Shown: piece by piece, positions 51,575 through 58,633 of the stretch
How positions within the stretch are numbered: position 1 is the stretch's first letter
Layout of the letters: each line of letters starts with the position of its first letter
Assembly: GCA_030615605.1 (NCBI GenBank)
Contig: JAUWYY010000001.1
Location: 1-64,000 of the forward strand
Reading direction: 5' to 3'
From: a bacterium
GTDB taxonomy: Bacteria > Armatimonadota > Zipacnadia > Zipacnadales > Zipacnadaceae
DNA length: 64,000 bases
Program-made: the position numbers and the translations under genes
The notes under the pieces: generated by a model
Databases searched by the model: none
The model's input: only the letters and a program-made list of their open reading frames with translations
Told to the model about the DNA's origin: nothing

Positions 51575-52091
51575 TGCTGCCTCCTACCTGCCGTTGGGCC
51601 TGGGCTCGCTCGAACATGACGCCCACCATCCAGCGTGGACTGCGTTGGGTCAGGCTTGCGTGTTCCGTGATCAGTGAGATCAGACGTCGGCGGTCCGTGA
51701 TGCCGAGGGGAAGGATTACATCGCCTTCCGCGGTGTGTAGCCACGGTGAGATCAATACATGAAGAGCGTTGATGTCGTGCCAGACAATCTCGCGGGTGAG
51801 GCCGTCTTTGTTGGTTATGCGCAGTGCTTCCGGCGTAACTTCGGCGCGCCAGTTACGTATGAGGCGGCGTGCGCCCCTGATCTGCTGGATGGCGCCGCAG
51901 GCAAGAATGGTAGCCAGCAACAGTATCGGCACACGGAAAGCGGCCCCCAGGCCGATGATGTTGGGATACCATGCTACCAGCAACGCCAACGCAATCAGGG
52001 CAGCTGTCAAGTACCAGTTCAACACTAAGCCAACCACTCCCAACCAGTTCGCCCCACAGCGGAAAACTATCGGCTCCTGGTTTTCGCTCAT
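51486..52091 (-). CDS. Membrane protein with bacterial-PH-like domain
   Basis: Encodes 201 aa. Two membrane segments (residues about 18-40 and 48-66) are followed by a beta-rich region (TPEALRITNKDGLTREIVWH then DINALHVLISPWLHTAEGDV) with the style of bPH domains. The end overlaps the start of the URO-D-like gene by 89 bp. The last 30 residues (GGSNDPQAADSGG...) come from this overlap and may be read-through added by loss of an earlier stop. Confidence 0.5.
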   Translation of the reverse strand: MSENQEPIVFRCGANWLGVVGLVLNWYLTAALIALALLVAWYPNIIGLGAAFRVPILLLATILACGAIQQIRGARRLIRNWRAEVTPEALRITNKDGLTREIVWHDINALHVLISPWLHTAEGDVILPLGITDRRRLISLITEHASLTQRSPRWMVGVMFERAQAQRQVGGSNDPQAADSGGVSRGDARPYPLGAAPGPVV

Positions 52092-52120
52092 GTTGCTCAG
52101 TCCCTTGCGCAGACTTCCTG

Positions 52121-52873
52121 CTACTCTTTCTTGTGCCGCTGTGTCGGAAGGGGTTCGTCCACGCCAAGTCTTCTCACCGAGCCGTCGGCGAAGAGAATCA
52201 TGAGTGACGGGCTTCCCCCGTAACGGTGGTTTGGATCGACTATGATCGGCCGGTCAGGCGGCGGATTAGAAGAGCGCGGAGGCACATAGAAATACAACTC
52301 ATTGTCAGCGGGACAGCGCAGGTGGTCGTCCCTCGGTGTGTACTCTGGAACAAGGTCCGCCAAGCACTCAGGAAACACCCCGTCATGGTCTTCGCGATGA
52401 AGCCGCAACAGATCTGCGACGGATTTCAGGTTGCAGTGGCATCCGGTTTGCACTGCCTTGCCGTGCGCCTGCAGGAAAAACGAGCCAACTGTCACAACGG
52501 GACCAGGAGCCGTAAGCAGCGCAACCACGCAGGTAGCCGTGAAGACGGACCGGCTGCGCATGTCTCGGCCAATCCAGCGTGTTATCGCCACCCAGCAAAT
52601 CATGGTCAATATGGCTGTGGATGTCACCTGCCAGTTCGGCATCGCGAATGGATGCAGATCCAGCTCTAGCACTGTTTCAGCGAAGAGTATGACCAGAAAG
52701 CCGCTAATAAATGCTATCATGGGAACGAGCATCCATGCCAGCAACCACGTCACCAGCATCCACCAGAAGCTGACCCGGCCTGTCCGCCGCAGCAACAGCC
52801 ACAGGCAGAAAAGCAAGACCAGACAGGTTGCCCCGGTGGTGTGGCTTAAGGCTTGGAGAATCTCCGTGGCCAT
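52121..52873 (-). CDS. Multi-helix membrane protein with pseudopilin-like C-terminal domain
   Basis: Encodes 250 aa. Four membrane segments span about residues 12-145. The C-terminal 95 residues (NLKSVADLLRLHREDHDGVF, then PECLADLVPEYTPRDDHLRC and SLMILFADGSVRRLG) resemble the H-X9-DG/DUF1559 globular part of planctomycete-type pseudopilins. The domain is fused to a polytopic membrane part instead of a type IV leader, which is unusual. Function is unknown. Confidence 0.6.
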   Translation of the reverse strand: MATEILQALSHTTGATCLVLLFCLWLLLRRTGRVSFWWMLVTWLLAWMLVPMIAFISGFLVILFAETVLELDLHPFAMPNWQVTSTAILTMICWVAITRWIGRDMRSRSVFTATCVVALLTAPGPVVTVGSFFLQAHGKAVQTGCHCNLKSVADLLRLHREDHDGVFPECLADLVPEYTPRDDHLRCPADNELYFYVPPRSSNPPPDRPIIVDPNHRYGGSPSLMILFADGSVRRLGVDEPLPTQRHKKE

Positions 52874-52905
52874 CCCACATCACTCCCGCTTGCTCTGTCG
52901 CTACG

Positions 52906-52980
52906 TCAGCCTTTGTGCGCCTTATCCCGTAGCTCCTTCAACTTCATCAGCGCCTCCAGTGGCGACATGGTATCACAGTC
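52906..52980 (-). pseudogene. Extra copy of the mutS 3' end
   Basis: Minus-strand codons read DTMSPLEALMKLKELRDKAHKG and a stop. The true MutS C-terminus reads MSPIEALMKLKELRDKSEQP. It lies directly beyond the palindromic element that follows mutS, with no other part of the gene. Confidence 0.8.
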
Positions 52981-53076
52981 ACGCCGTTGCCGTCCGTAGG
53001 GGCGCCGCTTGCTGCGCCCCAGACGAGCACACACCCACCACATATTGGGCAGGGCCAGCCCTGCCCCTACGGCTGC
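52974..53076. repeat. Palindromic element, copy 1 (REP/BIME-like)
   Basis: About 100 bp, nearly identical to 57506-57608 (two or three differences by eye). It is bounded by CCGTAGGGGC and GCCCCTACGG and holds two hairpins: GGGGCGC-cgcttgct-GCGCCCC and GGGCAGGG-ccag-CCCTGCCC. The right arm supplies the TAG stop codon of mutS. Confidence 0.85.
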
Positions 53077-55754
53077 TCGCTTTTGTCCCGCAACTCCTTT
53101 AACTTCATCAGCGCTTCAATAGGCGACATTGCGTCCAGGTCGAGCGATTTTAGCTCCTCGACGATCGGGTCGGGGGCGGCGGCGAAGAGGTGCAGTTGAG
53201 TGGAGGGAGTGATCTGCTGGGCGGCTTCGGCAGAAGGCGCAACGGCGATCTCCTCCTGCTCCAGGCGCCGCAGCACCTCCAGCGCCCGCGCGATGACCTC
53301 CCCGGGCACGCCCGCCAGCCGCGCCACCTGTATCCCGTAGCTGCGATCCGTCCCGCCCGGCATTATCTTGCGCAGGAAGATGATCTCTTCGCCCTGCTCC
53401 TTGACGGCGATGCGATAGTTCTTCACGCGCGGCAGGATTTCGGCCAGCTCATTAAGATGATGATAATGGGTGGCGAAGAGGGTTTTCGCACCGAGGCGAT
53501 TGACGATATACTCGCTGACCGCCCAGGCCAGCGACATCCCGTCCCACGTGGAGGTGCCCCGGCCAATCTCATCGAGGATGACCAGGCTGCGGTCGGTGGC
53601 GTTGTGCAGGATGTTGGCGGTCTCGGTCATCTCCACCATAAAGGTGGAGCGGCCTGCGGACAGCTCATCGGCCGCGCCCACGCGGGTGAAGATGCGGTCC
53701 ACCATGCCGAGCTGGGCACTCTTGGCCGGCACGAAGCTGCCCATCTGGGCCATCAAGCAGATCAGCGCCACCTGGCGCAGGTAGGTGGACTTGCCCGCCA
53801 TATTAGGGCCGGTGACGATGAGCAGTTGCTCCTCGGTGCAGTCCAGGTAGGCATCGTTGGGCACGAAGGGTTCGTCGGGCTGGGTCAGCTCTACGACCGG
53901 ATGGCGCCCGGCGCTGATGAGCAGCCGCGCGGAGTCGTCCACTTCGGGTCGGCAGTAGTTATGCTCGATGGCGGCATCAGCGAGGCTGCGTAGTACATCC
54001 AGGGCGGCGAGCGCCCGAGCTGTCTCCAATACCTGGGCTGCGTGCTCAGCAATCTGATGGCGCACCGTGCAGAACAGGTCATACTCCAGCTCCTGGCTGC
54101 GTTCCTCCGCGCCGAGAACTTTGGCCTCTTGCTCTTTAAGTCCGGGGGTGATGAACCGCTCGGCGTTGACCAGCGTCTGCTTGCGCTCGTAGTCGTCGGG
54201 CACCAGACTCAGGTTAGACTTGGTCGCCTCAATGTAGTAGCCGAAGACTTTGTTGAAGCCGACCTTCAGCGACTTGATGCCGGTGCGGGCGCGCTCGCGG
54301 TCTTCCAGTTCCGCGATCCACTGCCGCCCACCCGCAGCAGTATCGCGCAGCTCGTCAAGCTCTTCCGAATATCCTGGCTTGATGAGCTTGCCCTCGGTGA
54401 TGACGACCGGCGGCTCGTCGGTTATCGCGCGCTCGATCAGCTCAGCAGCCTCGGGCAGTGGGTCAACCTGCCGCATCAAGTCCTGGAGCATCTGCGCCTG
54501 CGCCTCGTTGAGTATGTCCAGCAACGCTGGTAGCTTATCCAGCGAGTCGCCCAGCGCACGCAAATCTCGCCCGTTGGCGTGGCCGGTAGCCACGCGGCTG
54601 GTGAGCCGCTCCAGGTCATAGACATCGCGAAGCTGCTCAGCCAGCCCCCCGGCCAGCAGGCGGTCGTCCACCAGATTCTGCACCGCCTCCAGGCGGCGGT
54701 TGATGTGCTGGACCTCCAGCAGCGGCTGGAGTAGCCAGGTGCGCAGCAGCCGCTTGCCCATCGGTGTGAGCGTTTTGTCCAGCAGCCACAGCAGCGTGCC
54801 CTGGGTGGTGCCGTCGCGGACGGTGCGCTCCAGCTCCAGGTTGCGGCGGGTGGTGGCGTCAATCACCATAAACTGCTCGGTGCTGTAGGTGGTGATTCCG
54901 GTGAGGTGGGTGAGAGTGTCCTGCAGATTCTCCTGCAGGTAGCGCAGCGCCAGAGCAGCCGCCGCCTGGGCAGCGGGCAGGTGCTGGCAGCCGAAGCCGG
55001 CCAGGCTGGCCACGCCGAAAAACTCCTGGAGCTGCTCGGTCGGCGTGCGGAACTCAAAGTCATCCGAGGGTAGGGCAGTTACCGACGTCGGCGCAGCATT
55101 CTCCAGAGCAGAAACCAATGTCTCATCGGCAGTCAGCGCCTCGGGCAGGAGCAGTTCAGTGGGCTGAATGCGTTCAATTTCTTCAGCGACAACATGCACG
55201 TCAGGGGGAAGCTGGGCCCCACCAGTATCTACCAGGTGAGGCCTGGTATCGTCATGCTGCGGCGCAGTGGGCGGCTCCGGCTCGGTGACCAGGAAGTCAC
55301 CGGTAGAGACATCCACCACTGCCACACCATAATTGTCACCGCTTTTGGCAACCGCGGCCAGGAAGTTGTGCTGTGCGCTGTCCAGCAGTTCATCTTCCAG
55401 CAGGGTCCCCGGCGTAACCACGCGGGTAACTTCCCGGCGCACCAGCCCTTTGCTCTGCTTGGGGTCTCCGGTCTGCTCAGCGATGGCCACGCGGTAGCCC
55501 TTGTGCACGAGCATCGCGAGGTACTTGTCCAGCGCGTGGTGGGGAACGCCGCACATCGGAATGCGCCGGTCCGGGCCGCCTTCGCGACTGGTCAGGGTCA
55601 GCCCCAGCTCACGGGCGCCGACCTCGGCGTCGTCGCCGAACATCTCGTAGAAGTCGCCCAGCCGGAACATCACCAGCACGTCGGGATGGTCCTGCTTGAT
55701 CGCCCGCCACTGCTTGAATAGCGGGGTCAGTTTGCTTTCGGGCGGTAGGGCCAA
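53067..55754 (-). CDS. mutS: DNA mismatch repair ATPase MutS
   Basis: Encodes 895 aa from TTG 55754 (GGTGA eight nt upstream). Domain I has the mismatch-wedging FYE motif in MFRLGDFYEMFGDDA. Core, clamp and lever domains follow, then the ATPase: Walker A TGPNMAGKSTYLRQVA, the MGSFVPA segment, Walker B LVILDEIGRGTSTWDG and the HYHHLNEL region. A C-terminal helix PIEALMKLKELRDK ends the protein. It recognises mismatches with MutL, which is not in the window. The last codon and stop (CCG TAG) come from the adjoining palindromic element. Parts of a second mutS lie at 57.4-57.7 kb. Confidence 0.97.
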   Translation of the reverse strand: MALPPESKLTPLFKQWRAIKQDHPDVLVMFRLGDFYEMFGDDAEVGARELGLTLTSREGGPDRRIPMCGVPHHALDKYLAMLVHKGYRVAIAEQTGDPKQSKGLVRREVTRVVTPGTLLEDELLDSAQHNFLAAVAKSGDNYGVAVVDVSTGDFLVTEPEPPTAPQHDDTRPHLVDTGGAQLPPDVHVVAEEIERIQPTELLLPEALTADETLVSALENAAPTSVTALPSDDFEFRTPTEQLQEFFGVASLAGFGCQHLPAAQAAAALALRYLQENLQDTLTHLTGITTYSTEQFMVIDATTRRNLELERTVRDGTTQGTLLWLLDKTLTPMGKRLLRTWLLQPLLEVQHINRRLEAVQNLVDDRLLAGGLAEQLRDVYDLERLTSRVATGHANGRDLRALGDSLDKLPALLDILNEAQAQMLQDLMRQVDPLPEAAELIERAITDEPPVVITEGKLIKPGYSEELDELRDTAAGGRQWIAELEDRERARTGIKSLKVGFNKVFGYYIEATKSNLSLVPDDYERKQTLVNAERFITPGLKEQEAKVLGAEERSQELEYDLFCTVRHQIAEHAAQVLETARALAALDVLRSLADAAIEHNYCRPEVDDSARLLISAGRHPVVELTQPDEPFVPNDAYLDCTEEQLLIVTGPNMAGKSTYLRQVALICLMAQMGSFVPAKSAQLGMVDRIFTRVGAADELSAGRSTFMVEMTETANILHNATDRSLVILDEIGRGTSTWDGMSLAWAVSEYIVNRLGAKTLFATHYHHLNELAEILPRVKNYRIAVKEQGEEIIFLRKIMPGGTDRSYGIQVARLAGVPGEVIARALEVLRRLEQEEIAVAPSAEAAQQITPSTQLHLFAAAPDPIVEELKSLDLDAMSPIEALMKLKELRDKSEQP

Positions 55755-55791
55755 GGTAAGTCACCAGAGGGATATTCGCGGCAGGGGGGTG

Positions 55792-55885
55792 TTACACCTC
55801 TCGCAGGGCGTCCTGGATAGCCTTCAGCTCGTCGTCGGTGATGCCCCACAGCTGAGCAGCAGCCCGGCCCGACCTGGATTACCAT
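55792..55885 (-). pseudogene. Short C-terminal gene remnant upstream of mutS
   Basis: Minus-strand codons read GRAAAQLWGITDDELKAIQD then ALREV and a stop at 55792. It is clean protein-like helical sequence without a start. The rest of 55755-55939 carries no gene. The parent family is not recognised. Confidence 0.35.
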
Positions 55886-55939
55886 AAGCTACCGCACTTC
55901 AGCGCCCCAGCTCTCATGCCACCCGCGATATACTATCAG

Positions 55940-56389
55940 CTAGAGCACGTCAAGGTCATCGCCGCATTCTTCCGAGCATGTATTCTTCCCGGGCCAGTTT
56001 TCGTCAACGATAATGTCTTTCTCACAGACGGCGCACTGCTCCACCTTCCACTTTCCTTCGGGATGGTGTATCCGCTGCATCTGAAGAGCCTGTTCAACTG
56101 TCAGATCATCTGGAAGCACTGAGCAGACTCTATAAAGCCCTCCGGGGTGTTGCACGAGCGCCCCGATTGCGCGTCGGCTGAACAAGGATTCGTCCATGAA
56201 CCTCCGTAATTCGCTAGCCGGGACCTTCCAGTCTCCGTCCATTTCGATGGCAGCGATTTTCAACTCGTCGATACACTGGCGTAGCACAGCTTGGTCAATT
56301 CCAATAACCTTGGCAGCCTGAGCAACATCCAGGAATTCATCACCTAGGATGCGCTTGCGTTCGCGTTCAACGTTCTCATTACCACCCAT
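55940..56389 (-). CDS. Excisionase/MerR-like DNA-binding protein with C-terminal zinc ribbon
   Basis: Encodes 149 aa from ATG 56389 (GGAGGG upstream). Residues about 18-65 (EFLDVAQAAKVIGIDQAVLR then QCIDELKIAAIEMDGDWKVP) look like a winged helix-turn-helix of the excisionase/HTH_17 type. The C-terminus has CAVCEKDIIVDENW and NTCSEECGD, a four-cysteine zinc ribbon. It probably regulates the gene upstream (56474-57421), 84 bp away on the same strand, or the insertion in which both lie. Confidence 0.6.
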   Translation of the reverse strand: MGGNENVERERKRILGDEFLDVAQAAKVIGIDQAVLRQCIDELKIAAIEMDGDWKVPASELRRFMDESLFSRRAIGALVQHPGGLYRVCSVLPDDLTVEQALQMQRIHHPEGKWKVEQCAVCEKDIIVDENWPGKNTCSEECGDDLDVL

Positions 56390-56473
56390 CGTGCCCTCCC
56401 TCTGATTAGAAGAAGCCAAAGCAGGTACTCCGGACCAGAAGTCACAGTGCCAATAACTGGCGCGTCTCTGCAG

Positions 56474-57421
56474 CTAGGGTTCCGCGGGCTCTGCCAGTTC
56501 CAGCAGGTCCGCCACTACGAGATAGGTGTAGATCAAGCACATACGAGCTTCTACGATAGTGAGGTCTTCATGTGCACCCTTAGAAGCCAACCTATTGACG
56601 GTTGCTAGGCGTTTGTCAAGATGTTCAATGCCCGCCTCCCAGGTCGCCCGAGTCCTGCGACTGTGGATGTGGTCATGAGCGTATGCCCGAAGGCGGTTGA
56701 CGTACTGGTTAGAGCCAATCTCCATGTCGTAGGCCACCTCGCCCTCTCGCGGGGGGTACAATGCATCAGCTAGGTCTTTGAGAATCCGGCGGCAGGCGTT
56801 CGCAGCGCCTGCAAGCTCCTCCGGTTCGGCTGCGGAGCCCAACTGTGCGTATGCTGCTGCGAGTTCCTTTGCTGCCTCCGGTGCTAAGTGCACCAGGCGC
56901 GTGTCCACCAGCTGACGAGCATGGTCGAATATCCCCTGAACCACATCGCCGAAACTCATCCACACAAGCACTTCGGACGCAATTGCGTGGATCTCATCTC
57001 GGACCCAACCCAGAATGCGTGGAATCTGAGACGCCATGGCTACGGTCTCAGCAGACACATTGGGAGGCACGCCTAGCAGTTGCTGTAGTTCGCCAACTGA
57101 GTGACTCAATAGTCGTTGGTCACCCCAAGATGCAGGCTCTTGTTTCTCCGGCCCCAACTCATACACGCGTCTCGTTCGCCAAAACCGGACCTCGGCCCAA
57201 TCGCTCTCTTCATTGGATGCTCGGTACCGTGGCCCTGCCACGCGCTGCCACCCTTGCTGTTGCCAGTCGGTCCAAAGGAGAATCTCCGTACGGTCAGTCA
57301 AGAGCGCAAGCCTGCGCATCTTCCGCAGCAAAGTAGTGAGCAAAGCATCCTCCTCTTCAGCCAGTGCAACGATCTCGGTTGCAAGCTCAACTGCTTTCTC
57401 GCGTCGCCTGGATTCTTCCAC
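56474..57421 (-). CDS. Putative abortive-infection-type protein (AbiTii/HEPN-like)
   Basis: Encodes 315 aa from GTG with GGAGGT five nt upstream. The N-terminus (KAVELATEIVALAEEEDALL then TTLLRKMRRLALLTDRTEIL and LWTDWQQQGW) resembles the AbiTii N-terminal domain (LLRK, W, ELxGY pattern). The C-terminal 100 residues (RLATVNRLASKGAHEDLTIV then EARMCLIYTYLVVADLLEL) have the KGxHxxxTxxEA pattern seen in HEPN-like abortive infection proteins. The R-x4-6-H HEPN motif is not certain. It lies between mutS and the mutS remnant. A role in phage defence is inferred from this similarity only. Confidence 0.5.
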   Translation of the reverse strand: MEESRRREKAVELATEIVALAEEEDALLTTLLRKMRRLALLTDRTEILLWTDWQQQGWQRVAGPRYRASNEESDWAEVRFWRTRRVYELGPEKQEPASWGDQRLLSHSVGELQQLLGVPPNVSAETVAMASQIPRILGWVRDEIHAIASEVLVWMSFGDVVQGIFDHARQLVDTRLVHLAPEAAKELAAAYAQLGSAAEPEELAGAANACRRILKDLADALYPPREGEVAYDMEIGSNQYVNRLRAYAHDHIHSRRTRATWEAGIEHLDKRLATVNRLASKGAHEDLTIVEARMCLIYTYLVVADLLELAEPAEP

Positions 57422-57697
57422 TATTCACCTCCGCCTACTCTAGTCCGTTCCGTCTCGTTCTTGAGTTCATTCAACTTCATTAACGCCTCGATGGGCGGCA
57501 TAACATCACAGTCGCGCCGTTGCCGTCCGTAGGGGCGCCGCTTGCTGCGCCCCAGACGAGCACACACCCACCACATATTGGGCAGGGCAAGCCCTGCCCC
57601 TACGGGTGCTCGGCCTTATCCCGCCATTGCTCGGATAGCGGGGTCAGTTTGCTTTCGGGCGGTAGGCCCAAGGTAGGTCACCGGAGGGATATTCGCC
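57421..57697 (-). pseudogene. Collapsed second mutS (5' and 3' ends only)
   Basis: Right part (57600-57697) matches the mutS leader and start at 55707-55781. TTG 57671 opens LGLPPESKLTPLSEQWRDKA then EHP and TAG, fusing the MutS N-terminus (PPESKLTPL) to its last residues (RDKSEQP-like). About 2.6 kb is missing. The joint is at GCGGG, present at both ends of intact mutS. Left of the palindromic element lies a further copy of the tail, MPPIEALMKLNELKNETERT, ending at 57421. Confidence 0.85.
57506..57608. repeat. Palindromic element, copy 2 (REP/BIME-like)
   Basis: Near-identical to 52974-53076 with the same bounding CCGTAGGGGC ... GCCCCTACGG and the same two inner hairpins. It holds the same position relative to mutS tail sequences, so it was copied along with them. 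Confidence 0.85.
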
Positions 57698-57743
57698 AAC
57701 ATAGGCGGTGAGACCTTGCGGATATCAGTCAGTAGCAGCGGCT

Positions 57744-57955
57744 TCAGAAGACGTAGACCGGTGTGCCGGTCGTCACCAGGCCATAGAGGATCTTGGCATC
57801 GGCGCGATGCTGGCGGATGCAGCCGTGCGAGGCGGGGCGGCCCAGGTAGCGGTACATACTCGGGGTGGTGGCGTGGATGCCATGGCTGCCGCTGCCGGTG
57901 ATGGCCAGATAATAGGGCATCCAGCAAGTGTAGGCACGGCCGGTCTGCTCTAACT
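57744..57955 (-). pseudogene. C-terminal fragment of an L,D-transpeptidase (YkuD)
   Basis: Frame reads YYLAITGSGSHGIHATTPSM then YRYLGRPASHGCIRQHRADA and KILYGLVTTGTPVYVF with a stop at 57744. HGIH and the catalytic SHGCIR motif are those of YkuD. The first part of the catalytic domain and any start are missing: upstream is the end of the 207-aa gene in another frame. Truncated, hence a pseudogene. Confidence 0.8.
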
Positions 57956-58579
57956 TCAGTACGACTGCTGTTCGCGGTGCGCCTGCTGGCGGAGCTCGGC
58001 GTGATGTTGCAAACCCAGGTCAAGCCGCCAGTCACTGTTGGCGACTTGGAAGTAGTTCTCTTGCTCCAGGTTCACAGTGTGGTTGTACAGCTCGCTGTAG
58101 TCAAAGACATTCTCGACCGCGAGTTGCTCGTGGTGGAACAGCACGAAGCCGAGTTTGGCGGCGAGGGGCGCCTCTCCGAAAGTGGAATCAGCCTCCCGCA
58201 GAATTACATCCTGGGCGATGGCCCGGGCAATATGAGTTATCGGGCTGGCTATCCACTCGTAAGGGTAGGATTGGCCCATATACTTGGCCAGCTCCACTGC
58301 TCGGGGCTGGAGACCAGGGTCAGTGGCTATTGCTAACTTCAACATCATCCGCAGGAACCGCCGCTCGCTTGGCGTATGGCGCGGCAATACCAGATACCTG
58401 CGGCTCCATACGATCTTCCGAAAGGCCCGCTCGGCGGCGCGGCGTCCTGGTTGAGTCATGCGCAGCTCGCGAACCTGCTGAGCAGTCCACTCATCCATTC
58501 TGGCTGTAGCCTGTTGCAGGTGTTCTTGAACTCGTCTGTTTTGTAGTTCAACTGCTTTGCTTGCTGTCTCCATCAGCAT
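57956..58579 (-). CDS. Unknown 207-aa protein
   Basis: AGGAG five nt before ATG 58579. No signal peptide or membrane segment. It is largely helical: a charged N-terminal part (KAVELQNRRVQEHLQQATAR), an Arg-rich stretch, then MMLKLAIATDPGLQPRAVEL and a C-terminus rich in Gln, His and Glu ending AHREQQSY. No family is recognised. It follows the spermidine-synthase-like gene by 54 bp. Confidence 0.6.
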   Translation of the reverse strand: MLMETASKAVELQNRRVQEHLQQATARMDEWTAQQVRELRMTQPGRRAAERAFRKIVWSRRYLVLPRHTPSERRFLRMMLKLAIATDPGLQPRAVELAKYMGQSYPYEWIASPITHIARAIAQDVILREADSTFGEAPLAAKLGFVLFHHEQLAVENVFDYSELYNHTVNLEQENYFQVANSDWRLDLGLQHHAELRQQAHREQQSY

Positions 58580-58633
58580 GCAATCTCCTAACGTTGTTGT
58601 GATTATGGCAGAAGATAGGTTCGCGGGGCCCGG

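Noticed and set aside
50594-51619. 341-codon plus-strand open frame
   Set aside because: Antisense to the URO-D-like gene, which has a strong ribosome-binding site and recognisable family sequence.
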